A DNA stretch of 64,000 bases. Source: Cohnella endophytica (GTDB lineage: Bacteria; Bacillota; Bacilli; Paenibacillales; Paenibacillaceae). The stretch is from NCBI RefSeq assembly GCF_003628305.1, contig NZ_RBZM01000011.1, positions 124,001 to 188,000 on the forward strand, written 5' to 3'. The notes under the pieces were generated by a model. That model was not told where the DNA came from. It worked only from the letters and a program-made list of their open reading frames with translations, and made no database searches. Shown here piece after piece: positions 26,185 through 35,062 of this stretch (the stretch's first letter is position 1; each line of letters starts with the position of its first letter). Position numbers and translations under genes: made by a program.

Positions 26185-26540
26185 TTGAACACCTTCTTCC
26201 TCCAAGCATACGCTAGCCCTACCAGCAGCAATCCCGCGAAGATCGCCATCTCCGTCAAAGCAAATAGCCCCAGCTGTTTGTAAGCTACGGCCCACGGGTA
26301 AAGAAATACGGTTTCCACATCGAATACGACGAACATCAGCGCGTACAAATAATACCTTACGTTAAAGCGGATCTGGCTGTCTCCGACCGGTTCGTTCCCG
26401 CTCTCGTACGTCGTCTCTTTCTCTTCCGTCGGCTTCTTGGGCCGAAGCAAGGAACCAAGCCAGAGAACGAAGATCGGGAAGGCGATACCCAGTAGCAAGA
26501 AGACGGTAACTATGAGGTATGAATTGATGTACTTCTCCAC
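26169..26540 (-). CDS. nuoA: NADH-quinone oxidoreductase subunit A
   Basis: NuoA is a small three-helix membrane subunit (123 residues) and the first gene of the operon. TYESGNEPVGDSQIRFNVRY and YALMFVVFDVETVFLYPW, with the conserved acidic pair in the second helix, are diagnostic. A GTG start at 26540 is chosen because GGGAGG lies 7 bases upstream; a TTG at 26561 has no site. A SigA-type promoter is about 140 bases upstream. Confidence 0.94.
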   Translation of the reverse strand: MEKYINSYLIVTVFLLLGIAFPIFVLWLGSLLRPKKPTEEKETTYESGNEPVGDSQIRFNVRYYLYALMFVVFDVETVFLYPWAVAYKQLGLFALTEMAIFAGLLLVGLAYAWRKKVFKWNSI

Positions 26541-26676
26541 TTCAACGCCTCCCAAGTCCAACTGCCTCCGCCGTCGTGGGACGGCTGCGCGCGTTTTGTT
26601 TCGTGCTATCGGATGAGAAGTATGTCGTGGAAAGATGCGCTTTCCGATAGTTGCAAACAGGTAAATTTACCCCATA

Positions 26677-26705
26677 AGTATAACAAATGCTCCCAATCAA
26701 GTCCA
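26677..26705 (-). promoter_or_regulatory. SigA-type promoter of the nuo operon
   Basis: On the minus strand TGGACT (26700-26705), a 17-base spacer and TATACT (26677-26682) fit a vegetative promoter. It leaves a leader of about 130 bases before nuoA. Confidence 0.65.
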
Positions 26706-26839
26706 CGAAAATAGCGTTTACATGGGGCGAGCGCGTGCAGAGTCTAAGGAAGCGCCCGTCTATTAAACAGACAGTTCGTCTTTCTTCGCCTTCGCCCGCT
26801 TTTCACGATTCCCCCCTTAGCTGCGCTCAGTAACCGCCG

Positions 26840-27016
26840 TTTTGACCGTTAAAGGCGAAACCAAACTTTCTATTGCGGCCATATCGGCCTTTTTGACCGT
26901 TAAAGTCCCCATTTCAGCCCCAAGGAGGGATCATGAGGCGTTTTAGCGGTCATATTGACCTTTAACGACCAGCTTCGGTCCTCGCAAGTATTAGTAAAAG
27001 CCTTTTTGACCGTTAA
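26840..27016. repeat. Four-copy non-coding repeat array with 51/62-base spacing
   Basis: This lies in the 620-base gene-free stretch between nuoA and dps. The core TTTTGACCGTTAA recurs with GACC at 26844, 26895, 26957 (variant TTGACCTTTAACG) and 27008, so the spacings are 51, 62 and 51 bases. Linkers are not similar to each other. No open frame with a ribosome site was found. The spacings are the same as in the array at 52665-53016. The rest of the stretch holds the nuo promoter and the dps terminator. Confidence 0.75.
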
Positions 27017-27094
27017 CGCCAAATTACCTCGTGAATTTGTTGCCTCTCTTGGTCCCCCAATAGACTTACATATAAGTGAACATGCGCAAAAATA

Positions 27095-27125
27095 GAACAC
27101 CGCGCCTCTAGGAGACGCGGTGTTC
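27095..27125 (-). terminator. Terminator after dps
   Basis: The stem GAACACCGCG/CGCGGTGTTC, with a further CTC/GAG pairing inside, lies about 38 bases past the dps stop. On the minus strand it is followed by TATTTTTGC. Confidence 0.85.
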
Positions 27126-27162
27126 CATATTGTTCCGCCTCGATCGCGGTGGAATGGCGGCT

Positions 27163-27600
27163 TTACGCCAACGTGGACTTCAGCATCCAAAGCTGCTTCT
27201 GCAGCTCCTCGATTTGACCGGTAAGCACGTCGGCCGTAGCCGCGTCGCCTTCTTCGTCGGCCAGATCCGCCGCGCTCTTCAACCCGCCGGCGAGCGACGC
27301 CAGATCCTCGATCGTCGCGGACAGCATATCGTTCTCCGACTTGGCCTTGTCCGCTTCCACGATCGTCGCCGCGGACAGAAATTCCTTCATCGTAGACAAA
27401 GGCTGGCCCTCGATCGCGAGAATTCGTTCCGCGAGCTCGTCCAGCTTCAGCGCGGCCAGCTCATACAATTCCTCGAATTTGACGTGCAACACCGGGAAAT
27501 GGGGTCCCTTCACGTACCAATGGAAGTGATGCAGCTTAAAATACAGCACGGACCAGTTAGCAAGTTGTACGTTTAATGAATCGTTTAGTTTTTTCGTCAT
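27163..27600 (-). CDS. dps: Dps family ferritin-like DNA-protection protein
   Basis: This mini-ferritin of 145 residues forms 12-subunit cages that oxidise and store iron and limit hydroxyl-radical damage. The ferroxidase residues are His27 (HFHWYVKGP), His39, Asp54 and Glu58. It has no long Lys-rich N-terminal tail, so direct DNA binding is uncertain. GGAGGG precedes the ATG. It stands alone between a sugar transporter and the nuo operon. PerR or SigB control is common in the family, but no box was identified here. Confidence 0.92.
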   Translation of the reverse strand: MTKKLNDSLNVQLANWSVLYFKLHHFHWYVKGPHFPVLHVKFEELYELAALKLDELAERILAIEGQPLSTMKEFLSAATIVEADKAKSENDMLSATIEDLASLAGGLKSAADLADEEGDAATADVLTGQIEELQKQLWMLKSTLA

Positions 27601-27701
27601 GGAACATCCCTCCAGAGATCGCTATCGTCTTCTCCGTAATAACTTACCCGGGAGGGATGGCCGTCAACCATTAAACCTTAAACATTCCAACTTTATTAAC
27701 C

Positions 27702-28544
27702 TTAACCTTTTACGGCCGCGTCCACGGTAAGCGCGTTCTCCACTTGCTCGCTGAAGAACACGTACACAAGCACGGTAGGGAGACTCGCGATCGTCATCGC
27801 CGCTCCCATCGCGCCCCAATCCGTCGTGAATTGTCCTTGGAAGAACAACAAGCCGAGCGGCAAAGTCTTCAACGTTTCCTTGCTGATCATGATGAGCGCG
27901 ATCGGGAACTCGTTCCACGCCGCCAAGAAGACGAAGATAATCATCGTGGCGATCGCCGGACGGATGATCGGGAGCATAATGCTGAAGAACGTCCGGTAGA
28001 TCGACGCTCCGTCCATGCATGCCGACTCCTCCAGCTCCAGCGGAATCGTACGGAAGAACCCGTAGAACACCATCGTCGTAAACGAGAGGTTAAACGCAAT
28101 GTAAGGCACGATCAAGGAGAACAGCGAGTTGACCAAATGAAAATCGCGCATGAGCACCGCAAGAGGAATCATGATCACTTGAACCGGGATGAACAATCCG
28201 ATCAGCATATAGATGCGCGCCGTATCTTGGAACCGCCATCTCATTCTCGCGGCGGCGTAAGCGAACAGCACCGCTAGCGCGACAGCCCCGAAGACGGCCA
28301 TGCACGAGACGATAACGCTGTTCATGAAGTAAACGGGAACCTTGAAGCTTTTCCATGCCGCTTCGTAATTCTCGAAGTGGAACTTCGTCGGAAACCCGAA
28401 CGGGTTCGTGACGAAGATCTCGTCGTTATTTTTAAGGGAATAGAAGACCATCCAAATCAGTGGATATATCGAGATCAAAGCGTAAATCCACATCGACAAC
28501 TGGAGTATCGGCTGGCTCTTCCTGAAATTCGCAAACGTTCGCAT
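27702..28544 (-). CDS. Carbohydrate ABC transporter permease (MalG type)
   Basis: This is an inner-membrane permease of the CUT1 family, 280 residues with about six helices. The EAA loop EESACMDGASIYRTFFSIMLP contacts the shared ATPase, which is not encoded here and must come from elsewhere (MsmX-type, by family precedent). AGGAGG precedes the ATG. It follows the partner permease by 12 bases. The C-terminus AVKG is typical for MalG-like proteins. The sugar cannot be told. Confidence 0.9.
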   Translation of the reverse strand: MRTFANFRKSQPILQLSMWIYALISIYPLIWMVFYSLKNNDEIFVTNPFGFPTKFHFENYEAAWKSFKVPVYFMNSVIVSCMAVFGAVALAVLFAYAAARMRWRFQDTARIYMLIGLFIPVQVIMIPLAVLMRDFHLVNSLFSLIVPYIAFNLSFTTMVFYGFFRTIPLELEESACMDGASIYRTFFSIMLPIIRPAIATMIIFVFLAAWNEFPIALIMISKETLKTLPLGLLFFQGQFTTDWGAMGAAMTIASLPTVLVYVFFSEQVENALTVDAAVKG

Positions 28545-28556
28545 GCCGATCTCCTC

Positions 28557-29438
28557 CTAGTATATGATCCGTTCGCGAGCGACCAAACGGTTTATCAGCA
28601 AAGTAACGAGCAGACATTCGATAACGAGTATCGTCGCCGATGCGCTTCCGTATCCGAATTCGTTGATCCGGAATGCCGACCTGTACATCAAATATGTTAG
28701 CGTGTAAGTCGAAGTTCCCGGTCCGCCGCCGCTCATGATGAACATCTGGGCGAACGCGTTCAAGCCGCCGGTTATGGCGAAAATCAGACAGAAGCGGTAA
28801 GTTTCCCGCATAAGCGGAATGGTAATCATCAGATGCGCCCTGAACTTGCTGGCGCCGTCTATTTTGGCGGCTTCGTGGAAAGCCGGCGGAATGGATTTCA
28901 CTCCGGCGTACAGCAAAGCGAAATGGTAGCCCATGAATTGCCAAGCGTTAACTGCCGCTATCGCGTAAATCGCTACTTTAGGATCGCTAAGCCAATCTTG
29001 GCGATAGGACAACCCCAGAAATTCGAACAGTTTGTTCAGTAAGCCGTTATCTCCGTTATAAACGGCGATCCATAGCTGGCAGACGACCGTCACGGACAAT
29101 ACCACGGGAATGAAGTAGCTGATTCTCAACCATTTCCGTCCTTTAATGTGGGCTTCCGCAACGCCGAATGCGAGCAGCGAGCCTACGCCAATCTGGAATA
29201 CGGCGATAACCGCCGCGAAGATAAGCCCGTTTTTGACGGAAAGCCAGAAGAGATCGTCTTGAAAGAGTTCCTTGAAGTTATCTAATCCGATGAAGGTACC
29301 GGCACTTAACCCGTCCCAGTCGAACATGCTGCGATAGAACGTCTGCACGACCGGCCAGAACACGACTACGGAATACAAGAGCATCGCGGGCAATACGAAC
29401 AACGCGATCGCAAGCCGGTTTCCCATAAATTTATTCAT
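28557..29438 (-). CDS. Sugar ABC transporter permease (MalF type)
   Basis: This partner permease has 293 residues and six helices. Its EAA loop reads HEAAKIDGASKFRAHLMITIP. The ATG at 29438 is preferred: AGGAAGG lies 9 bases upstream, whereas earlier in-frame starts at 29468 and 29447 overlap that site. It lies 122 bases downstream of the binding-protein gene with a hairpin in between, so it may be expressed at a lower level than the binding protein. Confidence 0.9.
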   Translation of the reverse strand: MNKFMGNRLAIALFVLPAMLLYSVVVFWPVVQTFYRSMFDWDGLSAGTFIGLDNFKELFQDDLFWLSVKNGLIFAAVIAVFQIGVGSLLAFGVAEAHIKGRKWLRISYFIPVVLSVTVVCQLWIAVYNGDNGLLNKLFEFLGLSYRQDWLSDPKVAIYAIAAVNAWQFMGYHFALLYAGVKSIPPAFHEAAKIDGASKFRAHLMITIPLMRETYRFCLIFAITGGLNAFAQMFIMSGGGPGTSTYTLTYLMYRSAFRINEFGYGSASATILVIECLLVTLLINRLVARERIIY

Positions 29439-29494
29439 TGCGTTCATCCTTCCTGCGCGCGGCCTCATTGCCGCAAGTATCCCCCAAGAAAAGA

Positions 29495-29522
29495 CTTACA
29501 CCGCGCAAGTACGCGGTGTAAG
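29495..29522 (-). terminator. Intercistronic hairpin between binding-protein and permease genes
   Basis: A perfect 11-bp stem (CTTACACCGCG/CGCGGTGTAAG) with a 6-base loop is followed on the minus strand by TCTTTTCTTGG. It probably acts as a partial terminator or RNA-stabilising hairpin, giving excess binding protein, a common arrangement in ABC operons. Confidence 0.75.
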
Positions 29523-29560
29523 CTCTCGAGGCATGCCCTCGATGGCTTGCTATTGTCGAA

Positions 29561-30904
29561 TTATTTTTCCAGCGCTTTGTCTACGGCTTTCACGAACTGA
29601 TCTACCGAGCTTCCCGCGAGGAGCGCTTGGGACGCGTCTTCGATCGCCGCTTTGAATCTCGGATTGGACAATCCCCATGCGAAAGCGGTTGTTTTCATGT
29701 TCGGAATGGCTTTGCTTAATTCTTCCATCATCGGTGGGTAAGCTTTTTCGATCGGTTTGTCTACTTTGGTCGCTACGATCGGAGTGCCGTATTGCGTGTA
29801 CTTGTACTCCGCGTATTTGCGGGACAAGAATGCCGCGACTTTTGCCGTAAGCTCAGGGTTTTTCGTGTGCGCGGATACCGCGTAGCCGCCTGGTCCGCCG
29901 CCGCCGCTGAAGGTGAGCTTCGACGTTTCGACGCTTGCCGCGTCCGCTGCCGGGTAATACATCCAGGCTACTTTATCGCCCATGGCTTTCGTAGCCGCGT
30001 CGATTTCCCATTGGCCGTTCAGGAACATCGCCGCTTTGCCTTGGTAGAACATCGCCGCCGCTTGGTCATAGTTCATGCTAGTCGCGCCTTTGGCGAGCAG
30101 ACCCGCTTTAACGAACTCGGACAGCTTCTCGGCTGCTTTTCTGTAGTTCTCGTCGCTTGCTTTCGCTTGGCCTTTGTCCAGCTTGAGCACTCCGCCTTCG
30201 TCGAACCGCGTAGCGAAGATGTCGAACAAGGCTACATCAGGCCATTTTTCTTTGGCGAATACGGACAACGGCGTAATTTTATTTTTGTTGAACGTATCCA
30301 CGGCCGTTTTCCACTCGTCGAAAGTCGTTGGAACCGCTACGCCGTATTGCTCGAAAATTTCCTTGTTGTAGAAAAGCAAGATCATTTCGTTACCCGCGTA
30401 CGGGAACGCGTAAGTGTGACCATCGTCGGATACGAGCGTGTTCTGCGTGCTTGGCAGGATCGCGTCGCGGAAGCCCGTGCTGTCTACGTATTGATCCAGT
30501 TGGAGAATGTTGCCGGATTCCTTGAACGTGCTGATGATATCTTGACCCGCTTGGAAAATATCCGGCAGGTTACCCGTCGCCGCGTAAGTTTTCAGCTTCT
30601 GTCCATCGTCTTGCGCTTGAATGTCCAACTCCAGTTCGATGTTCGGCATTTCCTTCTTAAGCTCGGCTACCGCGTAGTCGTAAGGCAGCTCGGAATCTTC
30701 TCCGGCGTATTGCGCGTAGATGCGTAATTTCACCGGTTCGGTCGATTCGCTTGCTTGAGCGCTTTCGCTCGCGGGCGTCGTAGCCGATGCGGATGAAGAT
30801 GGAGAAGCGGAAGATTCATTGCTCTTGTCGTTATTGCTGCCGCAAGCCGCCAAACCTAACGTTAAAGATAAGGCGAGAAGTAGCGATCCTGTTTTTCTAA
30901 ACAT
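29561..30904 (-). CDS. Sugar-binding lipoprotein of the ABC transporter
   Basis: This is an extracellular solute-binding protein, family 1, of 447 residues. The lipobox LGLAAC places the lipidated Cys at position 21. A Ser/Thr/Ala/Glu linker of about 40 residues precedes the binding domain that starts at VKLRIYAQY. LNGQWEID and AKASDENYRKAAEKL are in line with CUT1 sugar binders. GGGAGGG precedes the ATG. It is the first gene of the transporter unit and follows a YesN-type regulator, so it is probably induced by that two-component system. The sugar is unknown, and no glycosidase is nearby. Confidence 0.88.
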   Translation of the reverse strand: MFRKTGSLLLALSLTLGLAACGSNNDKSNESSASPSSSASATTPASESAQASESTEPVKLRIYAQYAGEDSELPYDYAVAELKKEMPNIELELDIQAQDDGQKLKTYAATGNLPDIFQAGQDIISTFKESGNILQLDQYVDSTGFRDAILPSTQNTLVSDDGHTYAFPYAGNEMILLFYNKEIFEQYGVAVPTTFDEWKTAVDTFNKNKITPLSVFAKEKWPDVALFDIFATRFDEGGVLKLDKGQAKASDENYRKAAEKLSEFVKAGLLAKGATSMNYDQAAAMFYQGKAAMFLNGQWEIDAATKAMGDKVAWMYYPAADAASVETSKLTFSGGGGPGGYAVSAHTKNPELTAKVAAFLSRKYAEYKYTQYGTPIVATKVDKPIEKAYPPMMEELSKAIPNMKTTAFAWGLSNPRFKAAIEDASQALLAGSSVDQFVKAVDKALEK

Positions 30905-30946
30905 TTAGTGGACCCTCCCTGGAACTGAATTCTTTGCTACTCGCTC

Positions 30947-30975
30947 ATTATATAATTCAGTCCCGCAGGCTTTAA
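30947..30975 (-). promoter_or_regulatory. Likely promoter of the sugar transporter unit
   Basis: On the minus strand TATAAT (30947-30952) lies about 42 bases before the binding-protein ATG. The -35 (TTAAAG, 17 bases upstream) is poor, which fits dependence on an activator such as the neighbouring AraC-type regulator. Confidence 0.45.
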
Positions 30976-31038
30976 TGGAAAAATCGATGCGGATTGGTAC
31001 TATTCGCTTCATATTCCGAACGCGGACTCGAAACCTAT

Positions 31039-32646
31039 TTATCCCTTGTTGCGAAGCAACCCGTTCTCGTATTCGCTCGGCGTCGTCCCGTAAAATTTCT
31101 TGAACACTTTGCTGAAATAGCCCGCGTCCTGGTAGCCTACCCGTTCCGCGATTTCCGAGAGTCGTATATTCGCCCCCAGTAGCTCCTTCGCTCTGCTCAT
31201 GCGCGTATGCGTAATATACTCCCCCACCGTCATGCCGAAAGCTTTTTTGAACAACGCCCGCAAGTAACTCGCATTAATATAGGAACTCGCGGCGACGTTT
31301 TCCACGGACAGCTCGGGATCTTGATAATTTTTCTCGATGTAGGTTCGGGCTTGGCCCGCGATCACCGTCGAACGAGTCGTTTTGTGACGGTTGACGTAAT
31401 CCAAAGAGTTGATGAACAAGGACTTGATCCATCCTTTGACCGACTCGGCCGTCTGCATCGTTCGAATCTCGGAGTAAGGAAAGAAGTGTTCCCCGAAACA
31501 ATCCTCGATCGGATGGCCTAGCTCCGTTACGTGCGACAGACAGATCGAGATCCACCCCATGCAAGAAACGTAAGTCATGTCCAAGGAAAGCATATTCTCG
31601 TGAATACTCGCGAACAGCTCGTCTAGCTTCCGTTCCAAGCCCGGAAGATCCCCCGTGCGCAGCAGACGCTGCAGCATCTCGTTCGAATCCTGCAGGAACG
31701 CGGGGGCTTCCCTGCTCTCCGAAGTTTGCTCCGAATAAGGGATGACCTTGTCGTCCCCCAGCAAAAATTTTTGCCTGAGCGCGTCCCTGGCTTCTTCGTA
31801 AGAACGCCGAATGCCGACAAGCGATTTGTATCTCCTGCCTACGCCGATCGTTACCGTAAGCTTCAAGTATTTGCGGATGGAGAAAATCAACTCTTCGTAG
31901 CTGTCCAACTTCGTTAAAACGCCTTCGCTCAAGTTCGGATCTTTGTCGGTGCGAAGACATACGATTCTTCCTTCAGGACCGTTAAACAACAACGGCGTTC
32001 CTTCGCTTCCGAAAGCCTCGGAGAGAATGTTGGACACCGCGAATTTCCACAGCTCGCGTTCTGCCGCTTCGTTCCATCGCCTCTCCATATGATCGATTTC
32101 TATGCAAGCAACGCTATAGGTCTCGCCTTCGCCTCCCAACGATATGCCCCACTGCTCTAGCCGCTCCTTCAACGGTTCCGCGCGCTCCGACGAATCTCCG
32201 GTTACTAACCTGTACATTACGCTATCCACCATCAACTGGCGATCCGCCTGTTCCGTCTGCTTGGCTTCGAGAGACTGTTTTTGCTTCTGCCTGCATTTAA
32301 GCAGCGTCAGAACGAGCTCGTCCTTGGAGAACGGCTTCAGAATATAGTCCTCGACCCCCAGCCTGATCGCCTTTCTGGCGTATTCGAACTCGTTGTGACC
32401 GGTTATGATGACCACGTCGACGTGAGGATGCTTCTCCTTAAGCTTCTCGCAAAGCTGCAGCCCGTCCATGATCGGCATGTTGATATCGATCAGTGCCATG
32501 TCGTAATGACCCTCGTCCGCGAGCTTTAGCGCTTCCATTCCGTTCTTGGCTTCCCCGGCGATCCGAAAACCGTAGCGATCCCAATCTAGCGCCTGACGTA
32601 AATAATCCCGAAAAATGAATTCGTCGTCCACGATCATGATGTTCAT
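31039..32646 (-). CDS. YesN-type response regulator with AraC output domain
   Basis: This cytoplasmic response regulator has 535 residues. The receiver domain (1-120) has acidic residues D7-D8, the phospho-acceptor Asp54 in LIDINMP and the Lys of YILKPFS. A long middle region of about 300 residues is of unknown fold. The C-terminal 100 residues form an AraC double helix-turn-helix (SVENVAASSYINASYLRALFKK and LSEIAERVGYQDAGYFSKVFK, shortened here as its two helices). It overlaps the histidine kinase stop by 4 bases. It most likely activates the adjacent transporter genes. Confidence 0.9.
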   Translation of the reverse strand: MNIMIVDDEFIFRDYLRQALDWDRYGFRIAGEAKNGMEALKLADEGHYDMALIDINMPIMDGLQLCEKLKEKHPHVDVVIITGHNEFEYARKAIRLGVEDYILKPFSKDELVLTLLKCRQKQKQSLEAKQTEQADRQLMVDSVMYRLVTGDSSERAEPLKERLEQWGISLGGEGETYSVACIEIDHMERRWNEAAERELWKFAVSNILSEAFGSEGTPLLFNGPEGRIVCLRTDKDPNLSEGVLTKLDSYEELIFSIRKYLKLTVTIGVGRRYKSLVGIRRSYEEARDALRQKFLLGDDKVIPYSEQTSESREAPAFLQDSNEMLQRLLRTGDLPGLERKLDELFASIHENMLSLDMTYVSCMGWISICLSHVTELGHPIEDCFGEHFFPYSEIRTMQTAESVKGWIKSLFINSLDYVNRHKTTRSTVIAGQARTYIEKNYQDPELSVENVAASSYINASYLRALFKKAFGMTVGEYITHTRMSRAKELLGANIRLSEIAERVGYQDAGYFSKVFKKFYGTTPSEYENGLLRNKG

Positions 32647-34463
32647 TCGGCATTCTCCTCCGATTGCGTATATTCTTCGATGAGCGGAGCTTCAAGGGGA
32701 AGCGTCACGATAGCTTGCGTTCCTTGTCCCGGCTCGCTGACTAACTTTAAGCCGTATTGCTCTCCGAAATAAAGTCGTATTCTCTGGTCGACGTTGCGCA
32801 GACCGAAGGATGCTTCGTTTGCATTCGCTTGACGGTTCCAAAGCTCTTCAAGCTTGTCCAGACCGATGCCGACTCCATCGTCTTTAACGGTTATTCGAAT
32901 TCGATCGCCGAGCTTTTCTCCCGTAATCGTAAGCTTGCCGAAACGATCCGCGGGCTTCAACCCGTGATAGATCGCGTTCTCTACGAGCGGCTGGAGCGTA
33001 AGCTTTAGAATCGCCGTAGCATGCAACTCGGAAGGTACCTCGATCGCATATTCGAATACGTCGGAGTATCGCACGGTCTGAATGGCCAAGTAATCCCTAA
33101 CGTTATGCAGTTCTTCTCCTAGCGTAATCATCTCGCGCCCTTTGCTTAATACGATCCGGTAATAGTCCGCCAGCGCTTTCGTCGTTCGCTGAACCTCGCC
33201 GGCTCTCCCCATTCCGGATAACGTATAGATCACGTCCAGCGTGTTGTATAAGAAATGAGGTTTAATTTGCGCTTGAATCAACGCGAGCTCGTATTCTCTT
33301 TTGCGTTTTTGTTCCCAAGCGATTTCCTCCATAAGTCGGCGTATCCGTCCGATCATGGAATTAAATCCGTCGCCCAGCAATCCGATCTCGTCCTTGCCCT
33401 TCACGTCGAACGTAGAGTCCAGGGATTCTTCCTTGACCTTCCTCATCGTGCGGGTTAGACGTACTATAGGCGTCGCGATCGTCTTGGACAGCAATCCGGC
33501 GCTTGCGATAACGAGAAGCAAGCAGCTTGCGACGAGGAGCAGGACGAATAACGTAATGTTCCTCGTATCCTTGGTCAGCTCCTTCAGCGGAACGACCGAT
33601 ACGAGCGTCAACCCCAGCTTCGTAAGCGGATGCTCGATCGCCAAAATGCCTTCCTGCCTGTATGGCTTGGACGCACGCGAATCGACGGGACTCTCGACAA
33701 CCCATTCGCGCAATCTTTCGTCGGCTATCGGTTGCAATAGCGTGTCGTGGTTCGCGGTCGAAACGACCTTGCCGCTCCCGTCCGACAAAAAGTTCATTTC
33801 CGACCTGTAAGCTCCGTTGCTCGGAAAAATGCGCGAAAGACGACGCTCGTCGATATTTAGAATAAGCCAACCCAGAGTTTTGCCCGTTGCAATATCGGAC
33901 ACTTTTTTTCCTAGCGTAAGCACGGTCTGTTCGGGCGTACGACTCAGATAAGATCTTTTCTCGACCGGAAACCATACGTTATTACCGGAAGAATGGAGCA
34001 GTTGCTCGTAAATATCGCTCGCAAAGTATTGTTCCGAGCTGGATTCCAATCCCGGCGCGGATGCGTAGACTTGGCCCATCGTGTCGATAAACGCCGCGGA
34101 ATCCACGTCCGGAAAAACGAGAAGCGCGAAACTCAATTGATTGGTGACCAAGGAGACGTACCTGGGATCGGGTTCGTTCATGGGCTCGCCCTCTTCTTGC
34201 AAGACCCGATTCAAATTCAGCGTAAGAATATTCGCGCAGCTCTCCGCGTTGCGGACAACGCTTTCGACTTCCGTCATGATGAGACGCGAATTATCGGATA
34301 TGCTTTGCTCCGCCTTCTGGACGATATTGTTCGTATACATCCTGTTCGACACGAGACCGGTTGCCAAGAGCGGAACGATCACGAGCGGAATGTAAATGAA
34401 AATAATTTTATTGCGAATCGTCATATCGCCGAGCCAGCGTTTCATTTTGTTTGGCTTGTACAT
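32643..34463 (-). CDS. YesM-type sensor histidine kinase
   Basis: This membrane sensor kinase has about 607 residues: one membrane helix (IIFIYIPLVIVPLLATG), an extracellular sensing domain of about 250 residues, a second helix (LFVLLLVASCLLLVIASAG), a HAMP domain, a His_kinase domain with phospho-acceptor His in QIKPHFLYNTL, and an ATPase domain with NAIYHGLK and DDGVGIGL. The ATG at 34463, after AGGAAG, is favoured. In-frame starts at 34499 and 34505 have no ribosome site. The sensed ligand is unknown, probably a sugar or its binding protein. Confidence 0.88.
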   Translation of the reverse strand: MYKPNKMKRWLGDMTIRNKIIFIYIPLVIVPLLATGLVSNRMYTNNIVQKAEQSISDNSRLIMTEVESVVRNAESCANILTLNLNRVLQEEGEPMNEPDPRYVSLVTNQLSFALLVFPDVDSAAFIDTMGQVYASAPGLESSSEQYFASDIYEQLLHSSGNNVWFPVEKRSYLSRTPEQTVLTLGKKVSDIATGKTLGWLILNIDERRLSRIFPSNGAYRSEMNFLSDGSGKVVSTANHDTLLQPIADERLREWVVESPVDSRASKPYRQEGILAIEHPLTKLGLTLVSVVPLKELTKDTRNITLFVLLLVASCLLLVIASAGLLSKTIATPIVRLTRTMRKVKEESLDSTFDVKGKDEIGLLGDGFNSMIGRIRRLMEEIAWEQKRKREYELALIQAQIKPHFLYNTLDVIYTLSGMGRAGEVQRTTKALADYYRIVLSKGREMITLGEELHNVRDYLAIQTVRYSDVFEYAIEVPSELHATAILKLTLQPLVENAIYHGLKPADRFGKLTITGEKLGDRIRITVKDDGVGIGLDKLEELWNRQANANEASFGLRNVDQRIRLYFGEQYGLKLVSEPGQGTQAIVTLPLEAPLIEEYTQSEENAE

Positions 34464-34581
34464 GTTTCTGCCTGCTTCCTGAACGGATCGTCCTTCCATC
34501 CGCAATCGCTACCACTATAATTTCTGGATAGCCCCTTCGTCAACCCCGGGAGGCTTCGAATGCTTGAGTCTGGGAATAGCA

Positions 34582-34624
34582 AAAACGCCCTCCGAAGGAT
34601 CTCGAGATCCTTCGAAGAGCGTTT
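34582..34624 (-). terminator. Terminator of the atp operon
   Basis: A long, almost perfect inverted repeat centred on CTCGAG (arms AAAACGC-CTCCGAAGGAT and ATCCTTCGAAGAGCGTTTT) sits 10 bases past the atpC stop. It is bounded by A and T runs, so it may stop both strands. Confidence 0.88.
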
Positions 34625-34633
34625 TAATTCGGA

Positions 34634-35035
34634 TTATTTATCGCCGGCGGTTTCCAGTCGGCTAATGGCGCGTTGCAGCGCCATTTCCGCGCGATGCGCG
34701 TTAATATCCGCTTGCTTCTGCGCGAGACGGCGCTCCGCGCGTTCCTTCGCCATGCGGGCACGGGACACGTCGATGTCCGACTCCAGCTCGGCGGCTTCCG
34801 CGAGGATAACCACTTTGTCTTTGCGCACTTCGATAAAACCACCATGAACGGCAATAAACTCGTTCGTATTGCCGATCTTGGCTTTAACCGGAGCAACCTT
34901 CAATGGAGTAACCAAAGGAATGTGGTGAGGCAGGATCCCCAGCTCACCCGCAACTCCTTTGACGACGACCATATTCACGTCTTTCTCGTAAACCTTGCGC
35001 TCCGGAGTGACGATTTCTAACCGTAAGGTACTCAT
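34634..35035 (-). CDS. atpC: ATP synthase epsilon subunit
   Basis: Epsilon is a stalk subunit (133 residues) that couples and can inhibit F1. The N-terminal beta-sandwich begins LRLEIVTPERKVYEKDV and includes GELGILPHHIPLVTPL. The C-terminal two-helix arm (SRARMAKERAERRLAQ onward) is Ala/Arg rich. It is the last atp gene, 27 bases after atpD, and is followed by a strong terminator. Confidence 0.96.
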   Translation of the reverse strand: MSTLRLEIVTPERKVYEKDVNMVVVKGVAGELGILPHHIPLVTPLKVAPVKAKIGNTNEFIAVHGGFIEVRKDKVVILAEAAELESDIDVSRARMAKERAERRLAQKQADINAHRAEMALQRAISRLETAGDK

Positions 35036-35062
35036 ATCGTTCCCTCCAAACCGGCGGCCGGA

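Noticed and set aside
29792..30727. 311-residue plus-strand ORF antisense to the binding-protein gene
   Set aside because: Shadow frame with Arg/Val-rich composition and no start context.
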